From Crotalaria pallida (taxonomy: Eukaryota; Streptophyta; Magnoliopsida; Fabales; Fabaceae): 64,000 nucleotides of DNA. The translations under genes and the position numbers were made by a program. The stretch lies in assembly GCA_037953625.1 (NCBI GenBank), contig CM075654.1, forward strand, positions 21,879,501 through 21,943,500, given 5' to 3'. The notes under the pieces were generated by a model that saw only the letters and a list, made by a program, of their open reading frames with translations, was not told the DNA's origin and ran no database searches. Below are positions 10,821-22,941 of the stretch, one piece after another. Numbering within the stretch: position 1 is the stretch's first letter; each line of letters begins with the position of its first letter.

Positions 10821-13800
10821 TGTAACATCCCGAATTTTAATTCTAACAATAATTAGAATTATAGTAAGATTTGGAAGAAAGGATTTTCATAGAAGGGATT
10901 TAAAATGATGGATTAGGAGTGCTTTGAGTGCCATATAGGAGTCAAGGAGCATTGGCATCGAAAAGCAAATTTAAAGAAGACCAAACGAGTGTTAAAAATC
11001 GAGTTTTCGGTGTTATAAATACCCGACATTAGGAAATTCAAAATAAAAGATTTAAGACTCAAAACACAATTCCCACCGTTGGATATGAAGGTATGATTTT
11101 TAGGAAGTCACTCGTCAAATTTGAGCAAGATCCGACGGTGAACGAAGAAGTTATCTCGAATTGAAGCAGGAAGAAAATAGGAGGAAAATAGGAAAATGAA
11201 TAAATGGGGTACTGGGCAAAACACTCGAGTCTTTTGGAAAAGACTCGAGTGTTCTGGTCAGTTGGAAAATGGGGATCTCAGGCACTACTCGAGTCTTTTG
11301 GAAAAGACTCGAGTGTTTTGGAAAAGACTGGAGTCTTTTGAAAAAGACTGGAGTGTTTTTAAAGAAAACACTCGAGTGTTTTGGAAAACACTCGAGTGTT
11401 TTGTGCAGACAGCCTTAAAAACGTGTTTCAGCCAACAATCACCCATCATCAACATCCCTCATCTCTTTCCCTTCTCTCTCTAAACCCTAGGCTTCAATCT
11501 CATCACCCACTCCATAAACACTTGATTTTAAGTTAAACCAAGCCATAATCATCATTCTCCATCAAAACCCCATCAAGAAAATGTGTTGAGAGTCACTCTC
11601 CTCCACTCTCCCTCTCTCACACGAATTTCCCTCTCTCTCTCCTCTTGATCTTCAAGTTTCTCAACCATGGAGGAACCACCAAGACCATACTACTAGCATA
11701 ACCTCATCTACTTCCTTCTCACTCCAAGTAAGTGCCAAGCCCTTGATTTCAACTCTCTCTCTCTCTAGAGCTCATACGAATTTCTCTCTCCTCCCTTCCA
11801 TGGTTATACGAATTTTGTGTCATGAGTTTGACAAATTTATGACTCATTTGCGCTCTATTGTTTCATGGAGGTCAAGAACTCTCTCTTTCCACTCAATCCT
11901 TGGAGTTCTTGATTAAGGAACTTAGGAGCTAGGGCTTGGAAGATTTTTCTCCATTTCTATTGGTTTAAGGTAAGGGAGTGGATATAGTGAGCTTTGCCTT
12001 GTTCTAGGGAGTAGGCTCTAGTTAGTATATAATGCTTGTTAGGGTTATGTGTTAGGGGAGAAAATTAGATTATAAAACCCTATGTGATTGAATATGAAAT
12101 TCTAAATAATTAAATATGCATGATGAAATGGATGTTAAGACTAGGAAAAGGAAACCCAATAATATAGGAATGAATTAATGAATAAATGAAATTTGGTTAA
12201 TGATTATATTGAAGTACATGAGGAATTGGGTAATGTGATAACGAAGTGGACATAAATGATTTCTATGACTAATGTCTTTATTTGTAAAGTTGTGAATTAA
12301 ATGATAATTGATTGATGTTGCCAATATATGTAGGTATTATGGAATAAATTGATATAGGAAGAAAGGGAATGGAAATGATTAGAGGTGATGAATGTGCATA
12401 TTAGTATCAAATTGTTAAATAAGTAAAAATGTTAAGTATTATCAATTGTGAACAAAGGTTATGGATTATGAATTGGACTTGTGAATATGGGAAACGGAAG
12501 TAAAACGGTTATGAGTAATTAAAAAGTAAAAGGTGATATATGTAAATTAGAATGAAGGGCAATCAAAATGTTGGGCTATAAAGGAGAACACTATTTGGCA
12601 TAATTGTGATAACTGAGAAAGGAAGTGAATGAGGAATTTGCATGAATGATTAGTTGTTGAATGTGTGTTGTTGTGTTTAAATGTGATATAATTGTTGATG
12701 TGAGAATATGAAAGTATGTTTTGGCCTCTGATGTGAGGTAATGAATATGGAAATGTGATTAAATGCGTTGGCCTCTGATTTGAGGTGACGAGTAATGGAA
12801 AGTGATGAATATGATGACCTCTGATATGAGGGGCACAATATGAATGGTAAAATGTGTTGACCTCTGACCTGAGGGACACGATATGAATTGGAATGAATGG
12901 GGGTTGACCTATGACCTGAGGGACACCGGATTAAATAATGGGTTGGGTGTTGACCTCTGACCTGAGGGACACCGGATTAAATAATGGGTTGGGTGTTGAC
13001 CTCTGACCTGAGGGACACCGAATAAAATATGTATTGGAGTGTTGACCTCTGACCTGAGGGACACAAAATGGATTATAATGAATGGGTGTTGACCTCTGAC
13101 CTGAGGGACACATAATTTAAAAAGGGAATAAAATTGGATAAGGTAAAGGTAATGGAAACGCGATGTATGTAGGCCTTCGATTTGGTGGAGACATACATCG
13201 TGGTTGGTGTATGTATGTAGGCCTTCGATTTGGTGGAGACATACATACACCGTAAATAAAAGGAAATGAATAAAGGAAACAGGGAATAAAATTGGATAAG
13301 GTAAAGGTAATGGAAACACGATGTATGTAGGCCTTCGATTTGGTGGAGACATACATCGTGGTTGGTGTATGTATGTAGGCCTTCGATTTGGTGGAGACAT
13401 ACATACACCGTAAATAAAAGGAAATGAATAAAGGAAACAGGGAATAAAATTGGATAAGGTAAAGGTAATGGAAACGCGATGTATGTAGGCCTTCGATTTG
13501 GTGGAGACATACATCGTGGTTGGTGTATGTATGTAGGCCTTCGATTTGGCGGAGACATACATACACCGTAAATAAAAGGAAATGAATAAAGGAAACAGGG
13601 AATAAAATTGGACAAGGTATGGTAATGGGAACGCGATGTATGTAGGCCTTCGATTTGGTGGAGACATACATCGTGATTGGTGTATGTATGTAGGCCTTCG
13701 ATTTGGTGGAGACATACATACACCGTAAAAATAAGGAAAGGTAAGGGTTTAAAATGGGAATTATTTGGAAATGGGGAAAATAAATACAGGGGAACAGATG

Positions 13801-14444
13801 GTGAAATGAATAATGAGAATGGAAATGTGGAATAAATATTGTAATGAGTATGGTGTGCAATATGCGAATATATGCTTAATTGCTAAATGTGTTTGACCTA
13901 GTGAGTTGTTATGTCTAGTTAGAAACTGCTTTCTATTTCTTGTGCAATGCTCACTCCCTTACAGTTTCTGGTTCGGAGATTGAGCTGGCGCAGCCCCCGG
14001 CCGAGCAGGAGTACTTTCCCTTACAGGGAGAGTAGGGTGTTAGGGGTTTAGTGTATAGTATGGACCTAAGCCTCTGATATTATTTTGATGTAAATTTTAT
14101 ATGCATAATTCGAATGAGGCTTAGGATGTTTTGTTTTGCTAAAGCTATAACTTTTGGTTTTAATGCTTAAAATTTGTATTTCCGCTAATACTCTGATTTA
14201 TTTTTGCATACTGATATCATTGGAGCCCGTGGGGCCTTGATTTGATTTAGAAATATAATCTGAAGCCCTGCTGGCTATCAGTTGTTTATTTGAAATTGTT
14301 TACCACAGGTCAAATTTTGGATTAGTCCGAAAAACAAACAAAACTCCGTCCGTTTAACGGTTGATTTTAATATAATTAAAAAGAAATTTTTAAGTCCGTA
14401 TTTTATTAAAGGGGAATTAAGGGTAAAAATCCTAGGGTGTTACA
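10821..14444 (+). repeat. element A 3' LTR (3,624 bp)
   Basis: Starts TGTAACATCC after the PPT and ends TGTTACA before the TSD GAGGG. It carries the same modules as the 5' LTR: palindromes 11217-11402, donor at 11970, repeat arrays 12720-13112 and 13160-13726, the 65-nt segment at 13971-14035 and the hairpin at 14065-14125. The palindrome array is shorter than in the 5' LTR. Confidence 0.9.
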
Positions 14445-14512
14445 GAGGGGGGTCCCGGGGTTAAGGTTTTATTCCTCTCCCAACGTTGTTGCGGGGAAAG
14501 CAAACATAGTTT
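14445..14512 (-). mobile_element. right half of SINE-like retroposon, with TSD
   Basis: Begins with the GAGGG TSD of element A, continues GGGTCCCGGGGTTAAGG, and ends with the second copy of AAGCAAACATAGTTT at 14498-14512. See the left half at 4401-4471. Confidence 0.5.
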
Positions 14513-15184
14513 AGATAAATAATTTTTTATAAATGCATTACTCAATTTAATTTAATTGAATTTATATTTAGTTTATCAACTCAACAAATCCCTAAATTAT
14601 TAAATAATAATAATAATAATAATAATCAACTATTAGTAACTAACTAAACTCAAAAAATTAGTAATTAGCTATAATAAAAAAAATTTAGTAATTAGCTAAA
14701 ATTTTTAATTATTGATTATTTTTTGTAAATGAATATAATTCAAGTTTAGTATAATAGATTTGAATACAAGACTTAACGAGAATATTTGTCAAGTTTCGTC
14801 GATTTCGCTGGTGAGATGAAAAAGGAAAATAAAACAAACTAGCTTTTATCCCGTGTAATGCACGGATTATAAATATTTAAATTTTTTATATCAAATATTT
14901 AAAGTAAAAATTATTATTAACCAACAGTAAAAAAAATTATACAAAAAGGCATAGACTCAAATCAAATCCTACACTTAAAAATAAATAAATTTAGATGAGT
15001 TTGTTGAGAAATTTTGTACTTCCTTGTCTAAATAAAAAATAATAATACTTTTTTATCTACGATCTTCCTTACTTATCTAATGGATAAATTGACATTTTTA
15101 TATGATTATCAGCTTTTATTATGATGAATAAAAAATAAATCAGAATTAAATATTTTGATCTTTGTTGTTGATGATGGTATTATT
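14513..15184. other. AT-rich spacer with (TAA)n
   Basis: No gene seen. Contains a (TAA)n microsatellite near 14605-14626 and a CCGTGTAATGCACGG near-palindrome near 14851, a motif type often seen in dispersed plant repeats. Confidence 0.6.
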
Positions 15185-15740
15185 GTTGAATCAAGTGTGC
15201 ATTCAAGTTAAGTTTTGATGAAGACAAAGATGAAGACAGAGGTGAAGAAGTCAGCATTTCATAAAGAGCAAAAGCAACAAAAGCATGAAGGTAGATCGAG
15301 AGAGAATCAACTACTCTCAAGCAAGCTCAAGGATGCTCAATGGGTTATAGAGTTATTTAAATTTCTATTTTTGAGTCATTAGTTTGTTGGGTATGATTTA
15401 GAGTTGGGTAGTGAATCTCAATTAATTATGGTGATCAAATTAATCTTGAGTTTTTCACTTAACCAAATCAACATGTCGCTTAAAGGATTTTGGGAAAAGG
15501 TTTAAATATGTGAAAACAAGTCTTTATAAATGTTTTCAGGTGCTAATCGATTAACAGTTGAGCTAATCGATTAACATGATTTTAGCTGTCAGGGGCTAAT
15601 CGATTAGATCTTGAGCTAATCGATTAGGGCTATTCGATTAGATCCTGAGCTAATCGATTAGATCGTGCAGACTGGGTTTTTAAAACAGTTTTGTGAGTTG
15701 GAAAAATCAGTTTTGTGTTTTCTAATGCTTATGGGTATTC

Positions 15741-15748
15741 TATATAAA
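15741..15748 (+). promoter_or_regulatory. TATA box of Copia LTR
   Basis: TATATAAA follows the palindrome cluster by about 80 bp; the same arrangement is in the 3' LTR at 22283-22290. The palindromes therefore sit in an upstream promoter position. Confidence 0.55.
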
Positions 15749-16346
15749 CCTTTCTTTACCCATTAGAAATATATCTTACACAAATTAAACACTTTTACAA
15801 ACATCAAGCCACACATTCTTTCTCAAACAAGAAAAGATCAAAGCTATTCTTTTTCATCTTTGTAACTATCTTTTCATGAAAGTTTAGAATCTCAATTTCA
15901 TCTTGTTCAATATTCTTGATTGAGATTCATAGGGTTTTTGAGTTTCATTGATTTGTAATCTTTGAAATTGAGGCAAACAATTCTACAACAACTAGAAGAA
16001 GAAGAAGTCTTGGTGTGTGGTATCATCAAGCAAGTGAGAAGTCTTGGCGTGTATTATCATCAAGCAATTTGAAGAGTGGTGAGGTATCCACTTGGATGGA
16101 GAGAAAATCTAATATGTTCTTAGTCTTGAAGGATGTTCTTTCAAGTTGAAGATTAGAAGATCAAAGAGTTACATACAAGGGTGAGGTATCTCTTAGAGGC
16201 TATCAAGTGAGGGATCTTGAGAGACTAAGCTTGTAATCAAAGGATTTCTAATTCTAGTGAAGAAACTCTCTCTATTGTTATAGAGGGGACTGGATGTAGC
16301 TCTCAATGAAGGAGAGTGAACCAATATAAATCTCTTGTGCAGTATC

Positions 16347-17477
16347 TGTAACATCCCCAATTTCCGATGTCCGTTTAGAATAGCGATTAGACGTAAATTA
16401 GTATGTGTTTAAGTGTTTAGAGTGTAGATTTGAGTTAAGAGTAAAACGATACGAGGTAGAACTAGCTTGGAATGAGTTTAAATAGTATAGGAGTAAGGTT
16501 TTGTGTAGCAATCCAATCCTAGATGAGTATAGGAGCCTAAGGGAATGAAATAGGGTTAGAAAGTCATCAAAATGGTATTTTGCATCAAGTAATCGATTAC
16601 CTTGATGGGTTTAATCGATTACTTGCTCTCAGGTGAAATCACACAAAGTGTTGCAGCAAAGTAATCGATTACTTGGGTGAAGTAATCGATTACCTTGTGA
16701 TTTCAGTGAAATAATCGATTATTTTGAAGGGCTTAATCGATTATTTGGTCTCAGGATTTTGTACTAGGTTGTTGCATTGAAGAAGTAATCGATTATTCAT
16801 AAGAAGTAATCGATTACTTCCAGCCAGATCTGATTAAAACACGTCTTTTCCTTCATTTTCCTCATTTCACTCTCTCTCCTCACTCACGATCTTCTTCTCC
16901 CTCTCTCTCTACCTCCATAGCTTCTTCCTCTATAAATCATGGCAAAGCTCCACAAATACACCATGAATCATCAAATCAAAGCCATAAATCATCTCCCCAT
17001 CTCCTCCTAATGATTTTTCCTCTCTCAAATCTCATGATCTCCCTCTCTCTCATGAAACCCAAATTCCCCTCAAAACCCTAACTCCCAAATCCACTAAATA
17101 GGGTCTTCCAATCCTTCAAGGAAGCATAGATCGGGTATGAGGGCATGGAATAGGAGGCTTGGGAGCTTATTTGGAGCTTGGTGGATGTGTTGTAAGGAAA
17201 ACCCCAATCTCTCTCTTTCTTTCTCTCTCTTAAAGGTAAGGGGGAGTACTTTGGTTTTAATTAGGGAAAGGATTTAATGATAGTAATAGAGTTATAATTA
17301 GATGTATTTTTATATGTGTATGTCTGATTTGTATGTTGATCTTTCTATGATTGAACATAAAAGTATATGTGATGAACTTAGGAATTATGTTGGTAATGGA
17401 TGGTTATAATTGTTATAGACTTAATTGATGGACTGAATGATATGGCCATGGTTGTTATTGTTGTCATGTGTGATTGT

Positions 17478-17522
<45 letters not shown>

Positions 17523-18927
17523 GGCCATAACTCTTAAGTTAGAGAACCCCACCCAATTGGATATAAAGTCTTAAAGGTTTGACTAACAAAAGCTACATAA
17601 AATGAACTAGAAACACGTGCATTCAAGGAGTAAGGTGGACCTTAGGTGTAACGGGGGAAACTTACGTTTCTATTCGTGAAGGCAAAAGTAACTAGATTGT
17701 GCCATTAAAACAATCGCTGAGAATTGTTATGGAAAACTTTGATCTTCCAAAGGGCCGGGTTCGCAACCCGTGTCGGGGATTGGTTTTATGCAAACCATAA
17801 TAATTCTGTCAGTTACTTTGGCTTTTCGTGGCCAGTGAGGGTGATTTCTGCTAGAGCCAATTTGGGCGAATCAATCCAAATTGTACGTTGTAAACTACCC
17901 TAGAGGAGTGTGACGTATTGTGCAAGCGGATGAGCGATATTCCTAGAGGATATGAAGCATCCAAACAGGGGTTGGGAAATGCTTACTCCTGGTCGGTTTT
18001 CCCCAGAGTGGAGGGTGTAGTGGGGTGAGGAAATTGTTATTGTTATTGTTATTGTTATTGGAAATGGAGAAGTGCATTCATTGTTATAAACGAGTTTAAT
18101 TCGCTGAATCCAATGAAAGTGTTAAAGTGTTATAGTGAATACAGTGAAAAGTTATAGTGTTACATTGGATTCAAGGATTAAATCACAGTGGTATACAGTT
18201 ACATGCATGGTTCATATGTTTGAGCATAAAAGCATCGTAAAGTATTGTTATTGTCATTGATAAGGAAATGTGAATAGTGTGAATGGGTTAAGTGATAAGA
18301 TATAGGATCGTTATTGTTGAATAGGATAATATGAGTATGATGATATGTGTTTGGGTATGTCTAGTTATGTCCTATTACTGCCATTTTATGTGTTTCCCTT
18401 AATTATTATTCAAATTACTCACCCCTTAAGTTGACCATTTTAGGTACCATTGGAGAAGAGTATTCATTGCTTCCGTTTCGAGAAAGGTATACTCACAGTG
18501 AAAGAGTATATTAGTGATTAGGACCTAAGGGTCACAATCATCCTGCAACTGCTCTTAGATTCTATGATCTAAATCATTTCATTATACATTGTAATTAAGT
18601 ATTAACTTTTCATTTTAAGTTAAAGATATTATTATTTTGTAAAAGAGACTTTATAAGGATTTGTGGAAGAAAAAGTTAGTGGTTGTGAAGGATATTGATC
18701 TATCCTCTTTTAACTGAACTCTAAAGTAAGTCACAATCACTTACAATGTAATTATGGATTTGTTATTGTTATAAACTGTTCTGGACTGACAGGTATAACT
18801 TGTAAATTGGGGAAAGTCCATATTTTAAAGTAAACTCCGTCAAATTTTTTATAAAACCCCAATTATTTTCTAATTAAATCACCAACTTAAAGTCATATAA
18901 TTTAAGTATAAAAGGTAGGATGTTACA
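16347..18927 (+). mobile_element. element D: 2,581-bp solo LTR, TSD GTATC
   Basis: Starts TGTAACATCCCC and ends GGATGTTACA, flanked by GTATC at 16342-16346 and 18928-18932. No internal region remains, so this is a solo LTR left by recombination between the two LTRs of a gypsy element. Modules: eight TAATCGATTA palindromes (16590-16810), TATAAAT at 16931-16937, donor TTAAAG/GTAAGGGGG at 17236, a (TA)n run near 17478-17520, a series of hairpins (17750-18010), acceptor TTTTAG/GTACC at 18443, and a 71-nt short frame to TAG. The design matches A, B and C but the final frame is poorly conserved. Confidence 0.9.
17236..18443 (+). other. predicted intron in solo LTR D with hairpin series
   Basis: Hairpins seen inside: CGGGTT/AACCCG (17756-17770, loop CGC), TGGTTT/AAACCA (17781-17797), CAATTTGG/CCAAATTG (17858-17883). 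Donor and acceptor match those of A, B and C. Splicing is inferred. Confidence 0.45.
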
Positions 18928-19402
18928 GTATCTCTTCCCTAAACTCTTTAATTTCTGCACTTTTCATTCTTCTTGATTGAAAACCTAGAAAACTTGATTT
19001 TCGTATAATTGAATCAATTAGTTTTCAATAGAACAAATTAATTTGGGGAAAACCATTTTCATTATCTAGGTAATCATTAACAATCTTGGTTTGAATTAAT
19101 TCCACGCTATCTCTAATGTTCTGTAGATTTGATTGTGATTAAAAGTGATTTTTCTCTGAATTTCTACAATGGCTAATGGATTAGATCATTGGCTAATCGA
19201 TTAACCTAGTTTTCTTTGTCAGGCATTAATCGATTAGGTATTCTGTTAATCGATTAGATCTTGATAATTTTGTGAAAATCATTTGTTTTAATCTTTTTCA
19301 TTTGATTGTTGCGAAAATCTTGCAAGGTTTCTTTAACACCTATTCATCCCCCCTTCTAGGTGTTCTTTCGTGTTCATACTTCACCTCTTGTATTCCAACA
19401 AG

Positions 19403-19416
19403 TGGTATTAGAGCTC
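19403..19416 (+). other. primer-binding site of Copia element
   Basis: TGGTATTAGAGCTC, one base off the common TGGTATCAGAGC site complementary to initiator Met tRNA, three bases after the LTR end. Confidence 0.75.
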
Positions 19417-19473
19417 GATCGAAAGATTCGAGCATAAAAGCTTTTTCGTAAAGATCCTTTGGAAGAATACCGA

Positions 19474-21230
19474 ATGGGTTCTATGAACTATCCTTTTGGT
19501 GGTGAAGGCGTTTCAATAAATCGCCCCCCTTGTTTTCCGGAGATGGTTATGCTTATTGGAAATTAAGGATGCGAATTTTTGTTGAAGCAATTGATATGAA
19601 CATATGGGAAGCCATTGAAAAAGGCCCACACATTCACACAAAAGAAGTAGAAGGTGTAGCTCAACCAACTCCTAAAGAAAAGTGGAGTAGTGATGATAAA
19701 TTGAAAATTCAATATGATTTAAAAGCAAAAAACAACATCACCTCGGCTCTATCTTATGACGAGTTCTTTAGAGTTTCTCAATGTCAAAATGCCAAAGAAA
19801 TGTGGGACATCTTGCAAGTCACACATGAAGGCACTAGTGAAGTTAGGCATGCTAGGTTGAATGCTATAATGCATGAATATGAATTGTTTCATATTTCGCC
19901 TAATGAATTTATAAGTGCTATGCAAAAACGCTTTACTCATATCATAACTCATTTAATTTCTCTTGGTAAAGTTTTTATTGATGGTGAGATTGTTAACAAA
20001 GTCTTGAGATGTCTTGATTGGAAATGGCAACCTAAAGTCACCGCTATCATGGAATCTAAGAACTTGGATAACTTGGATCTTGCTACATTGTTTGGAAAGT
20101 TGCAAGAGCACGCAACGAAGCTTGGGCGTTTGGATATGCATGAAGATTCGGATAAAACTCAAAAGAGTAAAGGAATCTCACTCAAAGCTAAAAGTTCATA
20201 TACAAAGAATCAAGAGGAGACTTTCGAAAGTGAAGAATCCGATTTAGACATTGATGAAGAGAGTATGCAATGTCTATTAAAAAAATTCAGAAAGCATCTA
20301 AAGAGAAAAGGAAAATTGAATGGAGATAAGGGCAAAAAGTCAAATTCCTCACATCACAAGAACAGGTTAACAAAAGATGGGATAATATATCATGAATGCG
20401 GAAAACCTGGACATGTCAAATATACTTGTTCAAAGTATCTAAAAAAGATGGAAAACGAGAAGTAACATCCAAAGCACAAAAAGGCGTATATTGTATGGGA
20501 TGAACCGGAAAATCATAGCACATCAAATTCTTCGGATGATGAACTTGTCGCTGCACTTTGCTTAAAAGCTCAAATAGATGAAGAAGAAAGCTCAAGTGAT
20601 GAGTCAAATGAGCAAAGCATGGAAAGCGATGTAAGTGATACTAAATCTGAAATTTCTTCTAAGTATGAATTGCTATGTAATACGTATGAAGAAATTCATG
20701 AACAACTTAAGAAACTAGCTATGAAAAATTTAGAAAGGAAAAAGATTATTTTGAAGCATCAACAAGAAATTTTAGAACTTCAAAAACAAGTTGATGAGCT
20801 CAATCTTCAAAATGAAACTTTGGATATTATATATGCTAGTTCTTCTTGTGATTGTGCTAGTAAATTGAATTTTGTGGCTAGTTGTGAAAATTGCAAGTTG
20901 CTTAAGAATGTAAATGAAATTTTGAAAACTAAGCTTGCAAATTTTACAAAAGGAAACAATCAATTGTATACCTTGTTAAATTCTCAAAGAGTTAATTCAA
21001 ATAGATTTGGTTTAGGATATACGAATGCTAAGAGAAAGTCAAATAGAAGTGTTGTTGATTTTTCAAAAGTTGATTATTCAAATACTGCAACATGTTTCTA
21101 TTGTGGCACTCATGAACATACTTCAAATGTGTGTTATGTTAAAATGCATGGTATTCCTAAAGGAAATTTTGTTTGGTTTAGAAAAGGTGGTAATCCCTTA
21201 ACTAATCAAAATGGACCCAAAACCATTTAG
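19474..21230 (+). pseudogene. gag: Copia (SIRE-like) gag, broken
   Basis: Gag builds the virus-like particle and binds element RNA. The ATG at 19474 opens a frame (MGSMNYPFGGEGVSINRPP) that a one-base loss near 19528 takes out of register; the remainder continues from 19530 to 20465 (GDGYAYWKLRMRIFVEAID). An in-frame TAA at 20463-20465 is followed in the same frame by AYIVWDEP, an acidic serine-rich part and a coiled-coil-like stretch to 21230. The first knuckle reads YHECGKPGHVKYTC and has lost its first cysteine. The second, CFYCGTHEHTSNVC, is fuller, and is followed by PKGNFVW. It ends at NQNGPKTI with no pol after it. So it is non-functional, although long frames remain. Confidence 0.8.
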
Positions 21231-21761
21231 GTACAAAAAAAAGAAGCAAAACTTAATGTTTTATAGGTACACATGAAGGCAAGTGCTTAAATGTAATATC
21301 GGTGGTTTGCATCTTCAAGCACAAAGAGCAAACAAAAATTTCAGCATACTCACTCCTCCCCTATGGTAAATCTATTCTATTCAAAATCAAAATCTACCTT
21401 AGTGTGTATGTATGATAAATTGCATTATTCAACAAGTTGTATTATATTTTAACAAGTTCTATTTTCAAAGTTGGATATCAAACCATTAAGTGGTATCAAG
21501 TGTGTATTCTATTTTGGATACTTCTTTCCTTGTTTTGGCTATGTTTCTTGATCTTGGTTATTATGATATGCTTTTTGGTCATGCCAAAAGGGGGAGAAGA
21601 GGTGTGTTTTGTTCTTGGGCAGATTTGTTGAAGAATTTGAAGAAAAGGAATGTTTAGCAATGATGCATATATTAAGGGGTATATGAAGCAAGGGGGAGAC
21701 TTCAAAGCATCATGTATTCAACAAATCATCACAAGTTTGTCATCTTCAAAAAGGGGGAGAT
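21231..21761 (+). other. 3' non-coding region of Copia element with two purine tracts
   Basis: Contains CATGCCAAAAGGGGGAGA near 21580-21600 and CAAAAAGGGGGAGA directly before the 3' LTR (about 21748-21761), which is the likely PPT. Duplicated purine tracts with the phrase ATGCCAAAAGGGGGAGA are characteristic of SIRE-like elements. No pol. Confidence 0.65.
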
Positions 21762-22941
21762 TGTTGAATCAAGTGTGCATTCAAGTTTAGTTTTGATGAA
21801 GACAAAGATGAAGACGAAGGTGATGAAGCCAACATTTCATAAAGAGCAAATGTAACAAAAGCATGAAGATAGATCGAGAGAGAATCAACTACTCTCAAGC
21901 AAGCTCAAGGATGCTCAATGGGTTATATAGTTATTTTAATTTCTATTTTTGAGTCCCTAGTTTGTTGTATAGTGAATCTCAATTAATTATGGTGATCAAA
22001 TTAATCTTGAGTTTTTCACTTAACCAAATCAATATGTCGCTTAAAGGATTTTGGGAAAAGGTTTAAATATGTGAAAACAAGTTTTTATAAATGTTTTTCA
22101 AGTGCTAATCAATTAACAGTTGAGCTAATCGATTAACATGATTTTAGTTGTCCTGAGCTAATCGATTAGGGCTAATCGATTAGATCATGAGCTAATAGAT
22201 TAGATTGAGCAGACTGAATTTTTAAAATAGTTTTGTGAGTTGAAAATATCAGTTTTGTGTTTCCTAATGCTTATGGGTATTCTATATAAACCTTTCTTTA
22301 CCCATTACAAATATATCTTACACAACTTACACACTTTTACAAACATCAAGCCACACATTCTCCCTCAAACAAGAAAAGATCAAAGCTATTCTTTTTCATC
22401 TTTGTAACTATTTTTCATGAAAGTTTAGAATCTTAATTTCATCTTGTTCATTATTCTTGATTGAGATTCATAGGGTTTTTGAGTTTCATTGAGTTGTAAT
22501 CTTTGCAATTGAGGCAAACAATTCTACAACAACTAGAAGAAGAAGAAGTCTTGGTGTGTGGTATCATCAAGCAAATGAGAAGGCTTGGTGTGTAGTATCA
22601 TCAAGCAATTTGAAAAGTGGTGAGGTACCACTTGGATGGAGAGAAAATCTAATATGTTCTTAGTCTTGAAGGATGTTCTTTCAAGTTGAGGATTAGAAGA
22701 TCAAAGGGTTACATACGAGGGTGAGGTATCTCTTGGAGGCTATCAAGTGAAGGATCTTGAGAGGCTAAGCTTGTAATCAAAGGATTTCTAATTCTAGTGA
22801 AGAAACTCTCTCTATTGTGATAGAGGGGACTGGATGTAGCTCCTAGTGGAGGAGAGTGAACTAGTATAAATATCTTGTGCAGTATCATTTCCCTAAACTC
22901 TTTAATTTATGCACTTTTCATTGTTCTTGATTGAAAACCTA
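21762..22941 (+). repeat. Copia 3' LTR, truncated
   Basis: Collinear with 15185-16346 plus 18928-18988 of the 5' LTR, including the TATATAAA at 22283-22290, so it represents the uninterrupted form without element D. It stops after AAAACCTAG, where unrelated reverse-strand gypsy sequence begins. Confidence 0.85.

Larger units (their letters stand above)
4472..14444 (+). mobile_element. element A: LARD-like non-autonomous LTR retrotransposon
   Basis: A complete 9.97-kb element: two LTRs (4472-8166 and 10821-14444) start TGTAACATCC and end GGGTGTTACA, flanked by the 5-bp TSD GAGGG at 4467-4471 and 14445-14449. A PBS follows the 5' LTR and a PPT precedes the 3' LTR. The internal region is only 2.65 kb and encodes no gag, protease, reverse transcriptase or integrase that I can see, so it must be mobilised by another element. 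Very long LTRs with a non-coding interior are the definition of LARDs. LTR end sequences resemble families B and C here, which suggests a Tekay-like gypsy parent (inference). Confidence 0.9.
15185..19400 (+). repeat. Copia 5' LTR, interrupted by solo LTR D
   Basis: Starts TGTTGAATC and ends TATTCCAACA just before the PBS. It contains TAATCGATTA palindromes at 15543-15660 and 19190-19257, and a TATA box TATATAAA at 15741-15748. Removing D and one TSD copy gives an LTR of about 1.63 kb. Confidence 0.8.
15185..22941 (+). mobile_element. SIRE-like Copia element with gag only (TR-GAG-like), 3' end truncated
   Basis: LTRs start TGTTGAATCAAGTG at 15185 and 21762. The internal region (19401-21761) holds a PBS, a gag frame and a 3' stretch with doubled purine tracts, but no protease, integrase or reverse transcriptase. 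The gag resembles that of SIRE/Maximus Copia elements: a long N-terminal UBN2-like domain, a knuckle, an acidic middle and a second knuckle. The 3' LTR stops at 22941, about 410 bp short of the 5' LTR, where the reverse gypsy fragment begins. Elements with only gag would depend on other elements for enzymes. Confidence 0.75.

Noticed and set aside
17478..17520. Long (TA)n run considered as a CRISPR-like or origin element
   Set aside because: A plain microsatellite; similar runs occur at 36493, 42274, 50036 and 56883.
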